Translations under genes and position numbers: made by a program
Notes under the pieces: generated by a model
Database searches by the model: none
Told to the model about the DNA's origin: nothing
The model's input: only the letters and a program-made list of their open reading frames with translations
Assembly: GCF_031846525.1 (NCBI RefSeq)
Contig: NZ_JAVRHM010000003.1
Span: 168,887 to 232,886, forward strand
Reading direction: 5' to 3'
Length of the DNA stretch: 64,000 nt
Origin: Autumnicola patrickiae
Lineage (GTDB): Bacteria; Bacteroidota; Bacteroidia; Flavobacteriales; Flavobacteriaceae
Shown here: positions 44,146 through 52,596 of the stretch, one piece after another
Position numbering within the stretch: position 1 is the first letter of the stretch
Layout: the number at the start of each line of letters is the position of its first letter

Positions 44146-45349
44146 CTTTTGTGTCTTTAAACTCATTAATTGCCCGACTTAATTCTAAAAAATCTTCTTT
44201 AGAAATCTGTGCCTTGCTTTCACTTTTATTAATATTCTTAAATAGATCCCTCGCTTCTTCAGGCTCTTTTCCTGCCCGTGAAGATAAATCCAGGTAAAAT
44301 TGTTCGTTTATTTCCTGGGTAGAAATCCGGTAGTTAATCCGGATGTATTCCAGGAACAATTCTATTTTTTTTGTGGCAAGTTCTTTATACCGCTTTTGTT
44401 CAAGGTACAAATCTGCAATGGTTTGCGTGTATTCGTAAGTTTGATTTTTTTGTGGAGCCACTACCGGAATTGGACGTTGTTTTCTTTTGCCTTCAAAGAT
44501 GATAAAAAGTACACCCGCAATAATTACGAAATAATAAGCCCACTTTAAACTTCTGCGGTTAAGGAGAATGTAAAGTGGTGAGGAATAAAAAGTTTTGCCA
44601 GATTTGTAGTAACTATCCCATAAAATTGGCCCATTATCATCTATATATGCCAGGACTTTTTCAGCATATTCGTGGTTGTCTTCGGAAAGTAAAAAGTAAT
44701 TGCTGAAAGCCTGCGGATTGGTATGCAGTAGTAATTCTCCATTACCGAAAGGAGCTTTTATAAAATTTATTTTTTGTTCTTCAGAAGTTGCTTCTTCCTC
44801 AAGATTTGCGACCCCAAGAACTGTGTGCCGCGCTGTATCTATTTTACTGAAAAATATAGCTTCAATATCATGATCCAGTTTATAAGATTCTGTACTCTTA
44901 AGAGCTGGGTTCACCAGGTTGAACTTTGGTCGCGAAGTGAAATCTTTGTTGCTTATAAATTCATTTATTTCCAGGTCCAATGTATCTAGCAGGTTCATGC
45001 TAATATAATCTGCCGAAATAAAAGCCGAATTCCCTTTTTCTACCCACTCCAGAAGGTTGTTAAGTTCATCATCGTCAAAAGCGATGTAATGATTCAGAAA
45101 AAAATAGGTGCCGTTAGGAAGGCTGTCCTGCATGAAAAATTCGTAAGGCGGGATTTTTATTTCTTCAATTTCTGAAGAAGTATTGCCTTTCCAGCTCTCG
45201 AAAAATACAATGCTGCCCAGCGGAATTTTATCTTTGGCTACGTAGCTGGGAGACCAGTTCACCGGTTCCGGCTCTGTAGCTTCCAGCCAGGTAAGGGCGA
45301 GAACCAGCAATAGGAAAAGAGCAAATGTTATTTTAAAAGTCCTATTCAT
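44135..45349 (-). CDS. DUF4350 domain-containing membrane protein
   Basis: A 404-residue protein with one N-terminal membrane anchor (about residues 7-25), a periplasmic DUF4350 region (NLLEWVEKGNSAFISADYIS and PFGNGELLLHTNPQAFSNYF) and a C-terminal membrane helix near 272-285 followed by a cytoplasmic helical tail. It overlaps the MoxR gene by 11 nt and the DUF4129 gene by 8 nt. The family resembles GATase-like domains in layout. Function unknown; the operon context implies it works with MoxR-DUF58. Confidence 0.85.
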   Translation of the reverse strand: MNRTFKITFALFLLLVLALTWLEATEPEPVNWSPSYVAKDKIPLGSIVFFESWKGNTSSEIEEIKIPPYEFFMQDSLPNGTYFFLNHYIAFDDDELNNLLEWVEKGNSAFISADYISMNLLDTLDLEINEFISNKDFTSRPKFNLVNPALKSTESYKLDHDIEAIFFSKIDTARHTVLGVANLEEEATSEEQKINFIKAPFGNGELLLHTNPQAFSNYFLLSEDNHEYAEKVLAYIDDNGPILWDSYYKSGKTFYSSPLYILLNRRSLKWAYYFVIIAGVLFIIFEGKRKQRPIPVVAPQKNQTYEYTQTIADLYLEQKRYKELATKKIELFLEYIRINYRISTQEINEQFYLDLSSRAGKEPEEARDLFKNINKSESKAQISKEDFLELSRAINEFKDTKDGK

Positions 45350-46106
45350 TTGCTGAATTTTCTAATACCGAATTCATCTGAAGAAAACCTTTTTCTGCTA
45401 ATCGAAAATCTGTTTCTGAAACCTTAAAATCGCCGTACCAGATAAAATCATAAAGCCTGGTAATCTTCCGGAATTGCTGTTTTACAGATTCCTTCTGAAT
45501 TTCGCCTGAATAATCCTCATTTGTCTTTTGAAGCTGATATGAAATAATTCCAGTTTCATCCAATCGTTTTAGATTTAGAAGGTAATAATAGCGTACGGCC
45601 AGCCGGTATTGTTTATTGGCAATGGCTTCGTCAATTAATCGACTGATATCCTTGGACTGGATGATTTCTTCCTCTTCACTCAAAAACACTTCGGGTTCTG
45701 CCGGGGAATTGAGCAGCGAACTTCCAGGATCCAACCTCGTGATAAGCCAGAAAACGAAACCCAGGACGAGCACCAGGATAAGGTAAGGGAATATGGTTAT
45801 GATGAATTGCAGGAAACCTCCAGGTGTATATTCGCCAAACAACCAGTTGGTAAACTGCTCGTATTTTAAGTTGATATAACGCTTAAAACGTGTCCACCAC
45901 GAATCATTTTCTATACGATCCAGGTAATCAAATTCTTCCTGACTTTTATAGGTTTCAATTTCAGCTTTGTTGAAGGTTATTAATTTAAGATCCTCGGTGC
46001 GGTCATATTTTATTTCAGCAATAGAATCTGTCGTCCCTTCAGCCTGTGGAAAAACATTTCCGAAGCAAAAGAAGCAGAGTAAAGTTGCTAAAATAAATCT
46101 GATCAT
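45342..46106 (-). CDS. DUF4129 domain-containing membrane protein
   Basis: A 254-residue protein with a signal-like N-terminus (CFFCFGNVFPQ), one further membrane helix (about residues 104-126) and a C-terminal DUF4129 block: DEAIANKQYRLAVRYYYLLN, then KQQFRKITRLYDFIWYGDFK. Its ATG overlaps the previous gene's TAA by one base. The block is common in this MoxR-type operon in Bacteroidota. Function unknown. Confidence 0.85.
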   Translation of the reverse strand: MIRFILATLLCFFCFGNVFPQAEGTTDSIAEIKYDRTEDLKLITFNKAEIETYKSQEEFDYLDRIENDSWWTRFKRYINLKYEQFTNWLFGEYTPGGFLQFIITIFPYLILVLVLGFVFWLITRLDPGSSLLNSPAEPEVFLSEEEEIIQSKDISRLIDEAIANKQYRLAVRYYYLLNLKRLDETGIISYQLQKTNEDYSGEIQKESVKQQFRKITRLYDFIWYGDFKVSETDFRLAEKGFLQMNSVLENSANE

Positions 46107-46963
46107 TATTGTCGTCCGAGGTTTTCTATAGATTCAAAAGTTCCCGTGAAGTTTTGCTTTTCATTCAAATGAAAATACACCAGTGAAATTCCAAGGGGCA
46201 TAATCGCATACAGCATGTATTGTATTAAGGAAGCAATAATAGACAAGGTAATATAAACCCAATCGAACATACCCGAAATATCTGCCGCCGATCCTTCCTG
46301 CATCACTGTAAATGTTTTTATGATGGTGTAGATCAACAACGGGATTTGAAAAATAAAGCTGATGAGATAGATGAGCATTCCAATAACGAAAAGACTAAAA
46401 AAGGTCATCCACCAGTTATCTTTCACCAACTGGAAAGATTCTGATATGCTGTCCATGATGTTTGTTCTTCTAAAAACAAGAATTGCGGTGCTTATCGTTA
46501 GTGGAACAAAAAGGTAAATTCCGGGAATGATGAACAGGATAGTTCCTGCCACAATTAATACCCAGCCTATAAGTGTTAGACCAAGTAATTTTCCAAAATC
46601 TTCTTTTAGCCCCTGCCCAACTTCTGAAACATGCACGTCTCCATTATTGCTGATGTAAGACTTGATAACGTGAAATATTGTTCCGTAAAGCGCGGCAGAA
46701 TAAAGAAGAACAGCGATAAGCATGAGAATAAATGATAAAACAAATTCCCCACCGGTAAGGGCTCCTGTGGCAAAAACCGGGTTGCCTATAGTAGAGTAGG
46801 TGTAATAACTCACTGCGGCTATAAGTAGCACAAAAGCCGGTGAAACAAACTTGATGAAGACATTAAAAAGAAGTTTGTAATTCTCCCTAAGGAATTTGAA
46901 AAGGACGCTAAGGATTTCTCCCAATTCCCTTTGTTTTTTAAACCTGATGTAGTCCGGATTCAT
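46106..46963 (-). CDS. Multi-pass membrane protein of the MoxR operon
   Basis: A 285-residue membrane protein with about six hydrophobic segments (VFIKFVSPAFVLLIAAVSYY, FILMLIAVLLYSAALYGTI, LIGWVLIVAGTILFIIPGIY and others). It resembles the membrane domain found in glycerophosphodiester phosphodiesterase-like proteins, without a catalytic domain. It overlaps the SpoIIM-like gene upstream by 26 nt. Function unknown; it probably belongs to the envelope complex encoded by the operon. Confidence 0.8.
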   Translation of the reverse strand: MNPDYIRFKKQRELGEILSVLFKFLRENYKLLFNVFIKFVSPAFVLLIAAVSYYTYSTIGNPVFATGALTGGEFVLSFILMLIAVLLYSAALYGTIFHVIKSYISNNGDVHVSEVGQGLKEDFGKLLGLTLIGWVLIVAGTILFIIPGIYLFVPLTISTAILVFRRTNIMDSISESFQLVKDNWWMTFFSLFVIGMLIYLISFIFQIPLLIYTIIKTFTVMQEGSAADISGMFDWVYITLSIIASLIQYMLYAIMPLGISLVYFHLNEKQNFTGTFESIENLGRQ

Positions 46964-47921
46964 TTTTTATTTTTTGATTATGTAGATAGGTTGGATAAAA
47001 AACATAGTAAAATAATATTAGAGCCAAAGAAAGGGAAATAATAGTTATCGCCAGCCAATCGGGCATCTGAGTTAACCTCGTTACAAAGCCTTCAAGAAAT
47101 CCTGCAATTATAAAGAAAGGAATTGTACTAATAACTATCTTTAATCCGTCTTTTACGCCGGAAGTAAAGGATCTTAGTCTGGAATAAGTACCTGGAAATA
47201 AGATACTTTTTCCTACCACTAAACCAGCACATCCGGCGACTATAATTACTGAAATTTCTATAGTACCATGAATCCATATTGTCCTGGCCGATTCCCATAG
47301 CAAACCCTGATCATAGAAGAAATACTGAAAAGATCCAAGCATTACGGCATTCTGCATTAAAATAAAGGCTGTCCCCAGACCCGCAAGGATTCCGAGGGTA
47401 AAGGCAAACAGACTAACCCTTATGTTATTTATCGTAATTCCCAGAAACATATCGGTTTCAGATGCTTTCTTATAAACCGCCATTGGATCGTTGTTAGCAA
47501 TATTTTCCAGGGTCATATTCACATAGGCATCGCCAAGTATGCTACGGACAAATGAACCGTCACTGGCTGCTGAAAATGCACCTACAACAGAGAATAATGC
47601 AAAGATTAAAAAACTGAGCAGTAATTGTTTTTGATGATGATAAAAGAAAAGCGGAAATTCTTCAGTAAAGAACGTTATAAACCGGTTCCGGGATTCTTTT
47701 CTGTTCCTGTACACCTTTTGATGTGCCGAAGAAGCGAGACCGTTAAGATAGGTTGTAGTGTTGCTCTTGGGATAGAAAGTCTGCGCATAGCTTAAGTCGT
47801 CACTTACCTCTACATAAACCGCCGATAATTCCTCTGGAGGAATGCTGTTTTTATTTTTAAGGAGGCTTTCAAACTTTAACCATTTATCCTTATTTTGCTT
47901 CACAAAAGCGGCCTCGCGCAT
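46938..47921 (-). CDS. Stage II sporulation protein M (SpoIIM)-like membrane protein
   Basis: A 327-residue membrane protein. The MREAAFVKQNKDKWLKFESL start is the family-typical beginning, and AGLGTAFILMQNAVMLGSFQ, then ESARTIWIHGTIEISVIIVA-GCAGLVVG, are the SpoIIM blocks. I start at ATG 47921; a TTG seven codons upstream is less likely. In non-sporulating Bacteroidota it accompanies RDD and MoxR genes. The divergent RDD gene starts 34 bases away, so their promoters must be compact or overlapping. Confidence 0.88.
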   Translation of the reverse strand: MREAAFVKQNKDKWLKFESLLKNKNSIPPEELSAVYVEVSDDLSYAQTFYPKSNTTTYLNGLASSAHQKVYRNRKESRNRFITFFTEEFPLFFYHHQKQLLLSFLIFALFSVVGAFSAASDGSFVRSILGDAYVNMTLENIANNDPMAVYKKASETDMFLGITINNIRVSLFAFTLGILAGLGTAFILMQNAVMLGSFQYFFYDQGLLWESARTIWIHGTIEISVIIVAGCAGLVVGKSILFPGTYSRLRSFTSGVKDGLKIVISTIPFFIIAGFLEGFVTRLTQMPDWLAITIISLSLALILFYYVFYPTYLHNQKIKNESGLHQV

Positions 47922-47955
47922 AGTTTCCCAATTAGAACTCAAAGAAACAGATTAA

Positions 47956-48669
47956 ATGGATAATTTTCAAATAGAAACTGCTCAAAATATTAGTATTAAA
48001 CAGAATGTGGCCGGGATTGGAGAACGCATAGTTGCTTATATTGTAGACAGTTTTATCCTGATCCTATACGCAATCATAACCGGACTAATAATTTCGGGAA
48101 CAGATCTTGACAGCGGAGGTACCTGGATGTACTATCTGGTGTTGGGCCTACCTGTTTTTCTGTACTATCTTCTTTGGGAAACTTTTTGGAACGGACAAAC
48201 TCCCGGGAAAGCAGCAATGCAGCTAAGAGTGGTAAAAGAAGATGGTTCCAGACCTGTGTTTTCAAATTATCTTATAAGATGGCTGCTAAGGTTTATTGAT
48301 ATCACTCTAACGAGCGGCGCAGTAGCCGTGGTTATGATTTTACTGAATGGGAAAGGCCAGCGACTCGGAGATCTGGCAGCAAAAACCACAGTGATTTCTG
48401 AAAAGCAACGAATGGGCATAGAAAACACACTCGCTGTTGATTTACCAGAGAATTATACTCCTAAATATTCACAGGTAACCGTTTTAAATGATGCTGATAT
48501 CCAGGAAATAAAAGAAATCTACAGAAAGGCGAAGATAAACGGAAACCATAATGTCATCCTCTCACTGGCTGCAAAAGTTTCAGAATTACTGGATCTGGAA
48601 TACCAGGAACGGCCGATGGATTTTATAAGCCGGGTTATTTCCGATTATAATTATTATACGCAGCAGTAA
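47956..48669 (+). CDS. RDD family membrane protein
   Basis: A 237-residue protein with three or four membrane segments. The RDD signature is VAGIGERIVAYIVDSFILIL (residues about 18-37) followed by WNGQTPGKAAMQLRVVKEDG and RLGDLAAKTTVIS. The C-terminal 80 residues are cytoplasmic and include a helical EIKEIYRKAKINGNHNVIL block. It is divergent from the SpoIIM-like gene and belongs to the same functional set. RDD proteins are thought to be transport or exporter-like in envelope systems; the role here is unknown. Confidence 0.88.
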   Translation: MDNFQIETAQNISIKQNVAGIGERIVAYIVDSFILILYAIITGLIISGTDLDSGGTWMYYLVLGLPVFLYYLLWETFWNGQTPGKAAMQLRVVKEDGSRPVFSNYLIRWLLRFIDITLTSGAVAVVMILLNGKGQRLGDLAAKTTVISEKQRMGIENTLAVDLPENYTPKYSQVTVLNDADIQEIKEIYRKAKINGNHNVILSLAAKVSELLDLEYQERPMDFISRVISDYNYYTQQ

Positions 48670-48690
48670 AAAAATGTGAGCTTCATCTGT

Positions 48691-49437
48691 CTACTCAATA
48701 ATTTCCACATCCATATGTATATTATCAATCGGCCATTCTGATTGTCCGGTTTCTACCTGTTCAATTTTTTCGGCTACATCTATTCCGCTGGTAACTCTTC
48801 CAAAAACAGTGTGATCATTATTCAGGTGAGGTGATCCGCCTTTATCCATAACAATAAAAAATTCGAAAGGAGAAGATGCTTTGCTCACATTCTGCTCGCT
48901 GTATTTGGCTGCGGAAAATGCGCCGTAGGTATGTTTGTGACCGGCATCGAATTCGCTGGGAATTAAATATTTCCCTACTTTCTGCCTCATTTCGTAGGTA
49001 GCTTCATTATCAGAATTGCCTCCCTGAATCACAAATCCCGGTGCGACCCTGTGGAAATACGTATTATCAAAATAGCCGTTTTTAACCAGCATTATAAAAT
49101 TAGCACGATGCAAAGGAGTGTCCCGGAATAATGTCACTTCAATATTACCAAAGCTGGTAATAATCCGTACCCGGTTTTCGGGATTTTCCTTTCCGTATTG
49201 GGTTAAAAATGGAATGAGTTCTTCCTGCGGAATAGGGTAAGCTTCGCCAAGATCTGTTTCTTCTTCATTTTCTTCGTCTTCAGTATTATTTTTAGTCGTT
49301 TCTACTGCTGCACTATCGCTTTCTTCCATCTTCTCGGCTACAGTTTCAGCAGCACTTTTCCGGGAAGAATCCTTATCTTCACAACTTGCAAAAAAAAGAG
49401 TAAGAAAAACGGCAATTATTGACAGGCTATATCTCAT
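48691..49437 (-). CDS. Cyclophilin-type peptidyl-prolyl isomerase lipoprotein
   Basis: A lipoprotein of about 248 residues. The N-terminus has a lipobox FASC, so it is anchored in the envelope. A Glu/Asp-rich linker (about 45-65) is followed by a cyclophilin domain: FGNIEVTLFRDTPLHRANFI, then NTYFHRVAPGFVIQGGNSD and HTVFGRVTSGIDVAEKIEQV. It catalyses proline cis-trans isomerisation during folding. I start at the ATG 49435-49437; a TTG three codons upstream is less likely. Its start codon shares the bases AT with the divergent NUDIX gene. Confidence 0.9.
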   Translation of the reverse strand: MRYSLSIIAVFLTLFFASCEDKDSSRKSAAETVAEKMEESDSAAVETTKNNTEDEENEEETDLGEAYPIPQEELIPFLTQYGKENPENRVRIITSFGNIEVTLFRDTPLHRANFIMLVKNGYFDNTYFHRVAPGFVIQGGNSDNEATYEMRQKVGKYLIPSEFDAGHKHTYGAFSAAKYSEQNVSKASSPFEFFIVMDKGGSPHLNNDHTVFGRVTSGIDVAEKIEQVETGQSEWPIDNIHMDVEIIE

Positions 49438-50077
49438 GGACTTCAAAATCTTTAAATCTAAGGTATCAAAATTAAAAAAAATCGAACTACCGGGAGAGGC
49501 TGCTCACCATAAATTAGCTCCTTTAATGAGAATCCAGGAGCTCGCCAATGTTGATATTGAAAAGAAAAAGCCAAATGAAGCAGGTGTTTTGGCACTTTTT
49601 TATCCTGATGAGTCTTCAAAAACTAAATTGGTTTTAATTCTGCGGAAGACTTACAAAGGTGTGCATTCCAATCAGGTTGGATTTCCCGGCGGTAGGGTGG
49701 AAGAGGAAGATAGGGATCTTTCGGAAACAGCTCTTCGGGAAACTGAAGAAGAGGTAGGGGTACAAAGAACTTTGATTACGGTTCTGAAAAAGCTTACCAA
49801 ACTTTATATTCCGCCAAGTAATTTTTGGGTTCATCCTTATATCGGGATAATGGATACCACACCAATTCTCATTGCGCAGGAATCTGAGGTAGAAGATATT
49901 CTTGAGGTGGATCTGGATGATTTTCTCGACGAAAAGAATATGGTCAAACAGGTACTTAGTACTTCGTATGCAAAAGAAATAGAAGTGCCTGCTTTCAGCT
50001 TAAATGGCCATATAGTCTGGGGCGCCACGGGGATGATGCTGAGTGAAATAAAGGAAATGCTGGTAAAGGTACTGTAA
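49436..50077 (+). CDS. NUDIX hydrolase (CoA pyrophosphatase type)
   Basis: A 213-residue NUDIX protein. The NUDIX box is GFPGGRVEEEDRDLSETALR plus ETEEEVG, and the CoA-specific upstream block LILRKTYKGVHSNQVGFPGG identifies the CoA pyrophosphatase type, which cleaves CoA to phosphopantetheine and adenosine 3',5'-bisphosphate. The ATG at 49436 is supported by the family-typical DFKIFKSKVSKLKKIELPGE start. It is divergent from the cyclophilin gene with no intergenic bases. No RBS-like sequence can exist outside the other gene's start. Confidence 0.9.
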   Translation: MDFKIFKSKVSKLKKIELPGEAAHHKLAPLMRIQELANVDIEKKKPNEAGVLALFYPDESSKTKLVLILRKTYKGVHSNQVGFPGGRVEEEDRDLSETALRETEEEVGVQRTLITVLKKLTKLYIPPSNFWVHPYIGIMDTTPILIAQESEVEDILEVDLDDFLDEKNMVKQVLSTSYAKEIEVPAFSLNGHIVWGATGMMLSEIKEMLVKVL

Positions 50078-50089
50078 GAAACTTATTAT

Positions 50090-50097
50090 TATATTTG
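50090..50097 (+). promoter_or_regulatory. Candidate -7 box of the acyltransferase gene
   Basis: TATATTTG matches TAnnTTTG and lies 57 bases before the ATG at 50155, implying a leader of about 50 bases. No -33 TTTG is seen at the normal spacing. Confidence 0.4.
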
Positions 50098-50154
50098 CCT
50101 TCGTTCAAAAAGATGTTTCTATTTAAAACGAGTTAAAATTTGTAGTTTCAGATA

Positions 50155-50952
50155 ATGGGCCTTTTTAAAAAAAATCCGTTCGGACACATTTTATTTTTGA
50201 AGAAGTGGCTTATCCGCATCTTTGGAGTCCTCACTCACAGGAGATATCGAGGGTTTAACGAACTTCAAATAGAAGGATCTGAAATTATTAAAAATCTTCC
50301 GGATACCAACGTTCTTTTTGTTTCCAATCACCAAACTTATTTTGCAGATGTTGTGGCGATGTTCCATGTTTTTAATGCCAGCTTGAGCGGCAGGGTGGAT
50401 TCCATTAAAAACGTAGGCTACATCTGGCAGCCAAAACTTAATATCTACTATGTTGCTGCCAAAGAAACAATGCAGGCCGGGCTGCTTACCCGAATAATGG
50501 CCTATGGCGGTGCAATTACTGTAGAGCGGACCTGGCGGGAAAAAGGCAAGGAAATACATCGGAATGTAAATCCCCAGGATTCTGAAAATATTGCAGATGC
50601 TTTAAAGGATGGCTGGGTAATTACTTTCCCGCAGGGCACTACCAAACCTTTTAAACCAATCAGAAAAGGAACCGCCCATATTATCAAGAACCATAAACCA
50701 ATTGTAATTCCAATTGTTATTGATGGTTTTCGCAGGTCTTTCGATAAAAAGGGCCTACGGATTAAAAAACGCGGAATCCTGCAATCATTTCAAATAAAAG
50801 AACCCCTGGAGATAGATTACGAAAATGAGTCTATAGAAGAAATCGTCGAAAAACTGGAATATGCGATAGAGCAGCATTCCTCATTTTCCAAAGTTATTCC
50901 TGCGGAAGCTTTAAATACTATGGAAGAGCTCAATAAGAAACGGGAGTACTAA
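50155..50952 (+). CDS. plsC: 1-acyl-sn-glycerol-3-phosphate acyltransferase-like protein
   Basis: A 265-residue PlsC/LPLAT-family protein. The active-site block is SNHQTYFADVVAMFHVF, in which His and Asp are separated by five residues, not the canonical four. The third motif is FPQGTTKPFKPIRKG, with Gln-Gly-Thr-Thr where PEGTR is usual. The rest (YYVAAKETMQAGLLTRIMAY, GTAHIIKNHKPIVIPIVIDG) is a typical Bacteroidota subfamily. It would acylate lysophosphatidic acid at the membrane; a variant substrate is possible because of the motif changes. Confidence 0.85.
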   Translation: MGLFKKNPFGHILFLKKWLIRIFGVLTHRRYRGFNELQIEGSEIIKNLPDTNVLFVSNHQTYFADVVAMFHVFNASLSGRVDSIKNVGYIWQPKLNIYYVAAKETMQAGLLTRIMAYGGAITVERTWREKGKEIHRNVNPQDSENIADALKDGWVITFPQGTTKPFKPIRKGTAHIIKNHKPIVIPIVIDGFRRSFDKKGLRIKKRGILQSFQIKEPLEIDYENESIEEIVEKLEYAIEQHSSFSKVIPAEALNTMEELNKKREY

Positions 50953-51321
50953 TTTATTCTACTTTCTTCATTATATATTTTAGATTTTTGCACAGGAGCA
51001 TTCTTTTGAGGTCAGAAGTTGAGACTGCGAGAAGGGAAGCAGAAGAATACTTGAACCGACTGCAAACAGAAACAGGAAGCAGGAGCCTATGCTGTAAGAA
51101 AAAGGAACGATTTTTAGTTAAAGATCGATAATTGCCATTTTTGGAGGATGCCTTTTTGTTGTGAAAAGTGGAGAGAGGAAAGCACTTTTAGCAAAATATC
51201 GTCGGGATAAACTTTAAACCTGAAACTTTGTGACAACTCACAACTCACAACAAATTATCCCCTCCTTAACTCTTTCCCTCTTTAACTCCAAACCCCGAAC
51301 TATATAACTCCAAACTACTAA
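50953..51321. other. Intergenic region with spacer words and a palindromic word
   Basis: This 369-base gap between convergent genes holds a copy of the dispersed palindromic word at 51123-51144 and, at 51230-51310, pyrimidine-rich low-complexity text (CAACTCACAACTCACAAC, CTCTTTCCCTCTTTAACTCC). No gene is visible. No clean T-tract hairpin was found. Confidence 0.5.
51123..51144. repeat. Dispersed palindromic word, copy 8
   Basis: Reads GATCGATAATTGCCATTTTT, then GG. On the opposite strand it gives AAAAATGGCAATTATCGATC. Confidence 0.6.
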
Positions 51322-51960
51322 TCACACATCCAAATTCTTCAGTTCCTTGTAATTTCGGTTTAACCTTCTTAATAATATTCCGTAGAGTAATCTGTAGAAA
51401 AGCCAGATACTACCCAGTAGGAGAATAAGTGCAATGGTTAAAATTGCAATCATTTTAATCCAGTCTACCGTGTCAAAGACATATTTGGAGGTTTCATCTA
51501 CATCTATTTCCAGTACGTGAAAATGTATTAATATATAAACCGAAACCATCGTAATAATGGCGATGGAAATAAGCACATAGGCAATATAATATTTCACAGT
51601 TTTTCTTGTCCTCAGGATGTCCTTCATAAGTTTTGAAGCACTATCTGTAGAAGAAATTTTGCGATAATTTTTGTAAAAGCAATAGATAAAATACAAAGTT
51701 ATAGGATAGCTAATCGCTTCAGCAAAAATCATAAACTCCTTGAGGTGCAGTGTTTCCATCTGCTGCCAGTATTCTTTATCGGCCAATACGATACTTAGGA
51801 CAGTACCCAGAAGAAATTCTATAATGCTAATGATAAATATCCATTTTACGATAGAAGAAGATTTCTTCCAAATCATTTTATAAATTTCATCATAGGAAAG
51901 GTGCGGAAGGTTCTCTTCCTGTTTTTTCCAGTTTTTCTTTAGTAAATCCAATCCATCCAT
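51322..51960 (-). CDS. Membrane protein paired with the ECF sigma factor
   Basis: A 212-residue protein with four hydrophobic segments (about residues 40-60, 75-98, 125-148 and 168-190). The N-terminus MDGLDLLKKNWKKQEENLP is charged and cytoplasmic. It does not show the zinc-finger (H-x3-C-x2-C) of ZAS anti-sigma factors. It starts 7 bases after the sigma gene's stop, so it is likely co-transcribed and a candidate membrane regulator of the sigma factor. This role is inferred from position only. Confidence 0.75.
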   Translation of the reverse strand: MDGLDLLKKNWKKQEENLPHLSYDEIYKMIWKKSSSIVKWIFIISIIEFLLGTVLSIVLADKEYWQQMETLHLKEFMIFAEAISYPITLYFIYCFYKNYRKISSTDSASKLMKDILRTRKTVKYYIAYVLISIAIITMVSVYILIHFHVLEIDVDETSKYVFDTVDWIKMIAILTIALILLLGSIWLFYRLLYGILLRRLNRNYKELKNLDV

Positions 51961-51967
51961 CTACTTT

Positions 51968-52462
51968 CTAAGGATTTAATATTGTTCTCAATTTTGTTTT
52001 CACCCTATTCATTTTTACTCTTGCATTTACTTCAGATATACCCAGGGTTTCGGATATTTCGCGGTAATTTTTATCTTCCAGGTATAGAAATACCAGTGCT
52101 TTTTCTATATCATTCAGTTCTTTTATGGCGTCGTACATAAGCTTGATTTGCTGCTCTGCTTCATCGTCGTATTCTTCGGCTTTGATTTTAAAATGAACAG
52201 TGGCGTAGTCCTGAGTCTGAATTCCGCGCTTTTTCTTACGATAAAGTGTAATCGCAGTATTCAGGGCCACCCTGTACATCCAGGTGCTAAACTTGGCATC
52301 TCCTCTAAACTTGGGGTAAGCCTTCCAAAGCTGAATTGTAATTTCCTGAAATAAATCGTTGTGGGAAGCCTGGTCGTTTGTATAGATGCGACATATTTTG
52401 TGCGCAATATTCTGGTGTTTTTCCAGATTTGTTACAAACTGATGTTCTAGGTCCTTGTCCAC
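51968..52462 (-). CDS. ECF-type RNA polymerase sigma-70 factor
   Basis: A 164-residue ECF sigma factor. Region 2 is visible as ASHNDLFQEITIQLWKAYPK with FSTWMYRVALNTAITLYRKK (the -10 binding region), and region 4 as LNDIEKALVFLYLEDKNYRE, then ISETLGISEVNARVKMNRVK. Length is normal. It is followed by a gene for a membrane protein that could act as its anti-sigma factor. The regulon is unknown; TTG/TTTG promoters in the window do not show a distinct ECF consensus. Confidence 0.9.
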   Translation of the reverse strand: MDKDLEHQFVTNLEKHQNIAHKICRIYTNDQASHNDLFQEITIQLWKAYPKFRGDAKFSTWMYRVALNTAITLYRKKKRGIQTQDYATVHFKIKAEEYDDEAEQQIKLMYDAIKELNDIEKALVFLYLEDKNYREISETLGISEVNARVKMNRVKTKLRTILNP

Positions 52463-52596
52463 TTTACTTGGTTAGCTGCTATATGTAGCCTGAAGAGGTA
52501 CAATGTTACAAAAAACTATAAATTATAGTTAATGCACGGGGAATTTTTCTTCCAGAGCAGGATAAGCCTTAAATTAGACTTAAACGTTTTTGATAT

